This document shows, piece after piece, positions 57,210 to 64,000 of a DNA stretch of 64,000 nucleotides (the first letter of the stretch is position 1; every line of letters begins with the position of its first letter). Both the position numbers and the translations under genes were made by a program. Source of the DNA: Trichosphaerium sp. ATCC 40318 (taxonomy: Eukaryota; Discosea; Flabellinia; Trichosidae); assembly GCA_038496445.1 (NCBI GenBank), contig JALMLS010000255.1, positions 372,001-436,000 on the forward strand, in the 5' to 3' direction. Below the pieces are notes generated by a model. It saw only the letters and a list, made by a program, of their open reading frames with translations, ran no database searches and was not told the DNA's origin.

Positions 57210-58489
57210 ATGGAAGACTCCCAACGAAAGGTAAGAGTATATACTCAATAAACTAGCTCATATTATACTACAAGAAGAAAGTGAGCTGCAAACGTAAAAC
57301 TTGGACATTTTTAGCAGAGCACCAAGTAATTTTGTCTTTGATTACAGTAACTATTGTTGTTTTTTCGTTTGCTGGCGTATTTGCTGCAGTAGAAGGTTCG
57401 TACCACTACAAAACAGCTCTTTTAAGATTATAGGCAGAGAAGAAAGGGAAGACGCTGGTACAGGAACTTTTCGGGCCAATGTAACATGGACTTACGGAAC
57501 ATCGCTTTACTTTTGTGCTATTACATTAACAACAATCGGATACGGCGATTTAAGCCCCCAAACAGGTATACCAAAAAACCCGAGACACGTGACAATTTAT
57601 ATTTTTAATTAATTCTTTTTAGTCCCAGGAAAGATTATATTACTCATTTTTGGTCCGTTGGGACTTGCTGCAACTGCATGGGCTCTTAGTAGTATATGTG
57701 ATGCTATTCTCACTTTTTCAGCTTGGAAGACAAGTGCTAAGAAAGGGTTCTGGGCTAAAGTAATGAAAAGCAAGACGTATTGTGCCTTGGTATGTTTAAA
57801 ATAGATTAGGAAAGTTTACTCACGGATATCTCTTAGGTCATGTACGTTGTGTTACTTCTTGTTGGGGCTGTTTTATTTGGCTATGTCGAAAAAGACGATG
57901 ATGGTAACAGATGGGGATTCTTCAATGGCTTGTATTTTACGTTTATAACCTTGACAACAATAGGTACACCAAGTTTTGTTGAGTTGATTTCCTAAATGAA
58001 ATTTAAGGTTATGGAGATTTCTCTCCATCTTCGACAGTTGGAAGAGTTTGTGTTATCTTCTTTGCTTTCTTTGGATTAGGTATAATAGCTTTCCTTCTTG
58101 GAGAGTGGGGACAAGCGCTTAGTAATAAGATAAACAAAAAAGCACACAAGCGGGCGAAGAAAAGGTAAAAACACATGCAATACTTCGCTCTTAATTTTTT
58201 TTACAGTGTTCCAATGACAGCACTTGCAGATGATATACTAGAGTTTGTAAAAAGTAAATCTAAGGAAGATGAAGATATTATGGAGGCTTTGGAACAAGCG
58301 CTTAAAAAAATACAAGGAGATATTGTGAGTACAGTACAGGAAGTTTGATACGAACATATTTTTGTCGAAACAAACAACATGTCAAATGTACATTTTTTCA
58401 ATTTTAACAATCTATTCTACAACATGCTTTCTTTGTCTTAACAGCAATATTATGTAAAAGATATGAAACCTAAATACACATCCCTTTGA
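57210..58489 (+). CDS. Two-pore-domain potassium channel
   Basis: ATG at 57210 (MEDSQRKKK). Membrane segments come in the order M1-P1-M2-M3-P2-M4. M1 is VILSLITVTIVVFSFAGVFA, then an extracellular loop with an N-glycosylation site (NVTW). P1 is LTTIGYGDLSP, M2 IILLIFGPLGLAATAWALS, M3 YVVLLLVGAVLFGYVE, P2 FITLTTIGYGDFSP and M4 VCVIFFAFFGLGIIAFLLG. Both filters carry the canonical TIGYGD. A cytosolic tail with a predicted helix (DEDIMEALEQALKKIQGD) ends at 58,489; no EF-hand is seen, unlike plant TPK channels. Six to eight exons with introns of 38-60 nt. The channel sets membrane potential at plasma membrane, contractile vacuole or endolysosome; location is not readable. Confidence 0.95.
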
Positions 58490-58939
58490 GTGCCCTTGAA
58501 CGATTATAGAGTCCACTTTAAGCTAGTTTAGTTTCAATTTCTATCCGTTTTAATCAGTTACAACTTTGTAAAGAACCGTCATTACTATTCGCTCTCCAGG
58601 CGAATCTACTCAAACTTAGACCAAATGAGTAAGTTCTGTTTAAGATTCTATGATCAAAGTTGAAAGGTTGATCCCATGTCGCTGTGCGCTCTGATAGTAA
58701 GTGATTTCTGAAAATTTTAACCGAAAATTTGCAACTCAAGAATAAACCGTTAACATGATCAAATTTGTATGTATTTTATTATAACATATGATCATTTTGC
58801 AACTCATGGTGACTGTTAACAGATATCGTCATTGTGTAAATGCACGTTTTGATCGGTGAAAAGAAGTTTAATGACAAAAGTGGGATAATCAAAGAGCTGT
58901 GTACTTACACAGAAGCAAGATAAAAGTAATATGAGAGAT
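58490..58939. other. No recognisable gene
   Basis: 3' flank of the K+ channel gene. No coding-like frame on either strand. Confidence 0.45.
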
Positions 58940-58959
58940 GTGGTAAATCCCAAACTAGA

Positions 58960-59145
58960 GTATTGATGGTGACAAAATGGAGACTACAAAGAGTGGTGTA
59001 ATAACACCCAATACAAGCAACAGAACAGTGTTTGTGTAAGGATGGTAAAAAAACCAGCAAGTATTCTTACCTGGTATGATGAGGATGTACAACTAAAACG
59101 ACAGTGCTATTTTTTAAGGATGACAAAAAGGAAGGTAAATGAACA
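58960..59145 (+). pseudogene. MORN_2-repeat remnant in repeat copy C
   Basis: Frames read NGDYKEWCNNTQYK, then KPASILTWYDEDVQLKRQCYF, interrupted by one extra T before KDDKKEGK and a stop. Same remnant as in copies A and B. Confidence 0.7.
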
Positions 59146-59649
59146 ATACAAAGGTGGTGTAAAAAATGTTATTTCTTTACTTTTATTTATCTACGCAAAT
59201 GGGATTGACATTCTTAAGAATGGAGATCACTGAGGCTTGACACCTGGAATTGGCACCAAAACAAATGTTTGGTGTGGTTAAGTGATCAAGACACCATCTA
59301 CTTTGATGGACTGTACTGTTTAAAATAGAGAAAGTTGCAGTCAATACTTTGACATACCCATGACATTCAAAAGAGTCGTATTGGCTTTGAGGATGTTTAC
59401 TCACAACAATATTTAACATTTTCCTTCATTCAACCGAGCAACCCCCCTCTCCAGAGGCACGGGAAACTCGAAACTTTAGAAGTGATTAAGTTCTAAAGTC
59501 CAGCCGCAGTGATTGAAAGAATTCCTACTGAAAAATACTGAAGCTCTTATATAGTGGCCTGCCTACCAACCCGTTACTCTTTGAAATTACAGGCATGATT
59601 TCACAAGCAAGTGAAACCAAGTACTGAATTGCCCCTTTCCCCTACACTT

Positions 59650-60098
59650 GCACAATAACATTTTAGATAACAATTGAATACACTACTCAGTGCCAACACA
59701 CTTTGGGTAATACGTTCGGTATGATACTTGGGAGTAACCCTGTTCTCTGTCAAACGTAACCGTATATATATGGTGCCCCAACTTTCATTGTGGTTGGATG
59801 TGAGTATATTCAGTGCCATCCCTCCAAGGTACTTAAGAGTATTGTTCCCTTTAGAGGTAAAATGAGAGAATAAACACATACAGCACAATAACATTTTAGA
59901 TAACAATTGAATACACTACTCAGTGCCGACACACTGTGGGTAATACGTTCGGTATGATACTTGGGGGTAACCCTGTTCTCTGTCAAACGTAACCGTATAT
60001 ATATGGTGCCCCAACTTTCGTTGTGGTCGGATGTGTAGTATATTCAGTGCCATCCCTCCAGGTACTTAAGAGTATTGTTCCCTTTGGAGGTAAAATGT
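59650..60098 (+). repeat. Tandem duplication, period about 233 bp
   Basis: GCACAATAACATTTTAGATA begins at 59,650 and again at 59,883. Similarity runs about 215 bp to the phrase GAGGTAAAATG in both units, with a few differences. Copy B lacks both units. Confidence 0.9.
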
Positions 60099-61354
60099 AT
60101 TGAATGTGTTTATTCTCTGCAACATACAAGGACTGAGCCCTTGTACATTGCTGTGCATGTCAATTCCTAAGGTGTAAGTTAGTTTCCGATAAACTTATAA
60201 TCACGACTTTGAATACCTCAACTAGAATCTGTCTTGCCAAAACCTTGGTACCAACCTAAACATACCCCCTTATCCCAAGTTTGCTCCACCACACCATATC
60301 TACTTTCCTATAAAACATTGGTCAGTCATACATTTATGTGATTTTGTTGCCCACTGAGGGCTTCAATTACATACCTTTATAATGCCACCCTTCTCTCCCT
60401 AATTGATGTACTTGGCTTGGGTACCTTTCCATCAATTAATTCTTGAGACACATCGATGTCTATCCCCCACAAGTACTTGGACATGTGCCTTTCCTTGTTG
60501 GGTAAAACTTGTTGAGCTGCTGGATGACATGGCACCTCTTAGGGTACCTGCCAAAGTTATGAACCTGTGACTCGATTAGCATTTCTACACTTCAAATGAG
60601 TGTTATAATGATAGAAGAGGATAGATGGTCACACATAGATAGTTGTCGCCCACTGTGGGCTTCAACTTCATGACTGGAGGTCTCGATTAACATTTCTACG
60701 CCTCAAAATGTGCGTTATAATGATAGAAGAGAACCCATTCTCAGAGTGGACACAGCATTAAAGCTGCAGTACCACTCACTCAACAACCAATGAGTAGTGT
60801 CATTGATGGATGTACTAAGAGACAAGCTAAACTTGCCCTTTTCTATCCTTCACAAAGTGTTCTGTAGTTACAGAGACACTATTGTATCACCTCAGACAGG
60901 AGGTGCTTTGAGCCAGTCGATTACCACTGCCTATGCCATGTTTTTTACGCATTTTACATAGGTGGCTTATGTGGTAGAAGACCCAACTACAAGGGGTAAA
61001 GAGAAGCAACTTCTAGGGGCACACACTACACAAAATAATTTGTGTTTGGTATTTTTTTCTTTTTTTTTTTTTGTGCCTTGAAGTCTTTCTTCTTTTATGC
61101 TATATTAGGCTACACGGTTGTAAGACTGAACCTATTGAATGAAAATATCGAGTTTTCACGGCACCTATAATACCATTGCAACTCTCGCAGCTCTCTTCTT
61201 ACACGTTGTGCGTTGAGGTTGTGGTGTTGAACAAAACACTCAAAACAGTATTATTAGTTCGTTGTTCCTGTGCTTTGTGCGCCTCTTCGTTGTTGAAAGT
61301 CCAAATAAATACCAATGGTCTAAAACGCGCTCATACTTACATTCATTGTATTTA

Positions 61355-61690
61355 ATGGCGTCCAGCGTATTGTACATAAATAGAAACAAAAAACCAACCG
61401 TTTTTTTCTCGAACTGCCTTTATTTATCTCTGTATGGCGTTTACAACTATTTGTGCATGGTTTTGGAAGCGCCATTCGCCATTATCACTGTTCCTGTGCA
61501 AGAAGAAGTTCAATTGACCACCCTCAATTTCAAAAAAAAACCAGATTACATCTCGTTTCTTGTTCTTGATAATGGCAAGTTTGGCTTTGTTTGGAGAATA
61601 CGAAGTGTGCTTCAAATAAGCTTTCTAAACGACATCTCTGGCTACCGCTGGTACCTTCTAGTTCCTTTCGAACACTTTATCCACATATAA
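61355..61690 (+). CDS. Hypothetical 111-aa protein at the end of repeat copy C
   Basis: ATG at 61355 gives MASSVLYINRNKKPTVFFSN, a hydrophobic stretch (CLYLSLYGVYNYLCMVLEAPF), then PDYISFLVLDNGKFGFVWRI and RWYLLVPFEHFIHI. The equivalent region in copy B (about 30,730-30,930) has an extra A after NRNKK and loses the frame. No domain recognised. It may be an exon of a larger gene or a chance frame. Confidence 0.35.
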   Translation: MASSVLYINRNKKPTVFFSNCLYLSLYGVYNYLCMVLEAPFAIITVPVQEEVQLTTLNFKKKPDYISFLVLDNGKFGFVWRIRSVLQISFLNDISGYRWYLLVPFEHFIHI

Positions 61691-61972
61691 GTATCTACCA
61701 CATCGCATTCTATTGCTTTCAAGGAGGAGAGCAATGGAAATAAGTAAGCACAGATTGTCCAATAGAAAAACAAAAAAGCATGTGGAATATGAAAGTTCTA
61801 GAAAAAAAAGGCTCAGCATTATTCGACTAAGTCTCCTGATCTTTTTGGCGAAAACATGCTGTAATAGCGCTTACCACTATCGTAAACCTTTAGATTATTG
61901 AATGTTGTTACAGCGGTTCAGTGAGTGGGGAATGGTATTCCGTTTAAATATGGTCAAAGGCAACTTTTTAGT

Positions 61973-63771
61973 TTATTTTGTTAAACTCAACAATGTAGCG
62001 TTTGCAGCTTGACGTGGGCAAGTAAGATCAAGTGGTACAAAGGCATCTAGAAGCTTTAATCCGAACATTTTAAGTGCTTTGCCGACTGAGATTGTCGTGT
62101 TCGAAGGAGCAACCTATATGGTGTAAATTTCTAAATCTCTAGATTATTAAAATAATCATACCAACTCTGCAACCCCACCAAAGTCACAAGCGTTGTCACC
62201 TTGGGTGGCCTTGTTTTTCTAAAATTAATTAAGATCTAGGATTTAATAAATCTCGTTGCTTACTTGATAGTAGGCATTGAAAGCCCAGTTGCAATGATCC
62301 ACTATGACAAAGTAAATTTTGAAGAAACTTTAGAAAAAATATAAATCACTAACCAACGGTATCAGGATAGTAGAACTCGCCGCCAGGATTGATTGCGGAG
62401 CAATTTAGATTCTTAGGGTTGCAAACCCATCCCAATGCGCTCTAAGAAGAACTTAAGTCTGATTTAGAGTACAAGTATGGCTTACAACAAGACTCGCTGA
62501 AGAGGCATCTGGTTTAACATGGCAAACATATGACTTCTCACACACTTGCTTTGGGGCAATACACCTTGGGTCTGGTGGGACTGTTGTACTATGTTGTTGT
62601 TTATAAACATAAGCCGCTAGTTCTAAGCGTACGTGAAACCATCAAAAGCCTTAAAACAGCATGAGAATTAACACAAAGTGAAAATAAAATAAAAAAAAGG
62701 GACGCACCCAATTTGTCAAAACGTTTTGTTCCAAATCAAGCACAGAGATCTGACAAGGCCATTCTTCTGCTAATAAACCCAATTAGTATTCGTTAATAAA
62801 TGTTACAACGTACCACTTGCTCGGGTCCATATATCAGCGTTAATGATACGGCCATCAACAGTAACCTGAAAAAAGAAAATGTTTGAAGAAGAACAATAAA
62901 TAACGGCTCTGGGTGCGCTACTATCATTCTAAAAGGGCCCTACTCAACGCGTACCCTTGCTGACAAGAAATGGTTACATAATACACCATTAACCTACTCG
63001 TGGAGTTAAAAAAAACCGTCGCTTTAAAACACGTGTACATAATCTTGTCCAACATGTACTGCATTGTCTACAATCACTTGTGGGTACTCGACAGGAGGTG
63101 GGAAATCGTCTAAAAACACTATGAGCAATGACGTGCATTGTAAGAAAAAGATCTTCTTGTGCCTACCTGTGAGTTGCCATGTTGCGCAGTTTCCTTTTGA
63201 TTAAACTGTTAGACAAGTCAAACAAGAAGAGATTTATATACCGTTTGCGTCGTCAATGGAGAAGTGTGTTTTTGTTTCTTGGTAGTCACAGTAGTCACCA
63301 GGCCTCTTCGTATTTGGGTCCTTTAAATCTTGTTGGTTATACCTAGAACCAAGCTTTAACCAAAAACATGTGTTTGGAAAAGTCACACGAGAAAGGAATA
63401 AAAAAACGTTGATGAATGTTAGCTACGCCTACGTGTTAACGTAGGTATTGCGCAGTCCATTTCTGATAGAACAAACCAAAAATTGTTCTAACGACTAGGA
63501 ACTGACCTGCATGAATAGGTAGGGTAATAGTTGATGAGCTGACCGTAGTTGGAGATAATATCGTTACCATTCTTCACAGTGGAAACAGACTTTTTGAAAT
63601 AAAGTTAGGGAAAATGTCACGTGATAGATAACACTACGTAGTGCTTCGTACCCAGGTATGCCATGTTGGCGGAAATCCTTTACCTAGTTTTGGTGCCTGT
63701 GTTGGTTGCGTTGTTTGCGTTACAGCAATAGTGATAGTACATAAAAGGGCTAAGACGAAAGGCACGCTCAT
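61973..63771 (-). CDS. Secreted X8 (CBM43) domain protein
   Basis: ATG at 63771 opens a signal peptide (MSVPFVLALLCTITIAVTQ), then a Thr/Pro-rich spacer. The N-terminal region reads NGNDIISNYGQLINYYPTYS, RPGDYCDYQETKTHFSIDD, NCATWQLTDDFPPPVEYP and VDGRIINADIWTRAS; I do not recognise it. The C-terminal X8 domain has the family's Cys/Trp pattern: YVCHVKPDASSASL, GWVCNPKNLNCSAINPGGEF, YYPDTVV, WAFNAYYQ and ACDFGGVAEL. A further tail (SVGKALKMFGLKLLDAFVPL) ends at 61,973. X8 modules bind beta-1,3-glucan in plants and fungi, so a role in a cyst wall or in handling food polysaccharide is plausible. About ten exons; acceptor choice at 62.64 and 63.2 kb is uncertain. Confidence 0.85.
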
Positions 63772-63904
63772 TGTTATGTACGACTAGAAATAGTTTTTAA
63801 GAACTTGACTTAATAGGCTACTTTAAAAACATGCAAGTTTTCTTTATGTTATTGTTCAACTACTTCAAGAGACATTGCTCTCTGATATAGTAGTACATAG
63901 TATA

Positions 63905-63965
63905 CTTACATTGTTACCTTTGTAACCACGTACTCTCTTGAAAATGGTTGATGGTGTACCCCTAA
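63905..63965 (-). CDS. Possible exon of a gene running off the right edge
   Basis: Minus-strand sequence after a TTTTTTAG acceptor reads TPSTIFKRVRGYK before a GTAACA donor-like site. It is too short to identify. It may be an exon of the next minus-strand gene or an upstream exon of the X8 gene. Confidence 0.25.
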
Positions 63966-64000
63966 AAAAGAGCATTCAAATCCTTTAAAATCTGCACACC

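Larger units (their letters stand above)
58940..61700 (+). repeat. Dispersed repeat, copy C
   Basis: Matches copy B (28,795-30,945) in direct orientation and copy A (1-960) inverted. It is the longest copy because of an internal 233-bp tandem duplication and a longer right end. It includes a MORN remnant (58,960-59,145), a conserved minus-strand TATA-like site near 59,547 and a poly-T tract near 61,050. No transposase frame. Confidence 0.9.

Overview
This window is nuclear DNA of a unicellular eukaryote with a compact, AT-rich, intron-dense genome. Coding regions are cut every 100-300 bases by very short GT..AG introns (about 26-90 nt, typically gtacgt/gtaagt...tag). The housekeeping genes are all eukaryotic: MCTS1, ESF1, TRAP-beta, TTC1, an M3 oligopeptidase and a linker-histone-like gene. 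A calponin-homology/RhoGEF protein and a secreted X8 (CBM43) protein would suit a free-living amoeba, possibly an amoebozoan. That placement is inference and no marker gene here settles it. No tRNA, rRNA, CRISPR array or telomere was seen.

Layout. 1-6.9 kb is repeat-rich: an inverted copy of a dispersed repeat with MORN remnants, a 3-kb duplicated block with an F-box-like pseudogene, and a fragment of a histone-tail gene. 7-23 kb is ordinary gene-dense sequence: MCTS1 and a CH-CH-CH-DH-PH-SH3 protein (minus), NRAMP (plus), TRAP-beta (minus), a long coiled-coil protein (plus), a glyoxalase-fold protein and a small basic protein. 23-31 kb is again repeat-rich: a third, diverged F-box copy, sulfatase-like remnants and repeat copy B. 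31-40 kb holds ESF1 (minus), then a TTC1-type TPR protein and an M3 metallopeptidase (plus). A dead MORN gene follows, and then a gene that appears to join a linker-histone H15 domain to a VWA domain (42.1-44.8 kb).

45-54 kb is the most unusual part. It has a second near-identical F-box block, two minus-strand MORN_2-repeat genes and one F-box-like gene with a C-terminal CaaX box. The last three are intronless in an otherwise intron-rich window and resemble F-box/MORN families expanded in amoeba-infecting giant viruses. 54-58.5 kb returns to ordinary genes: a TPT/SLC35-type transporter, an unknown two-exon gene and a two-pore K+ channel. 58.9-61.7 kb is repeat copy C, and 62-63.8 kb is the X8 secreted protein gene.

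How the parts relate. The ordinary genes are unrelated housekeeping, transport and signalling functions, often arranged divergently with 70-400 bp between starts. The accessory material is one interlinked set: F-box-like genes, MORN_2 genes or remnants and histone-tail fragments recur next to each other in different orientations. This suggests segmental duplication and decay of an F-box/MORN gene family. Gene models were spliced by eye from reading frame and GT..AG signals, so exon ends in the larger genes are approximate.
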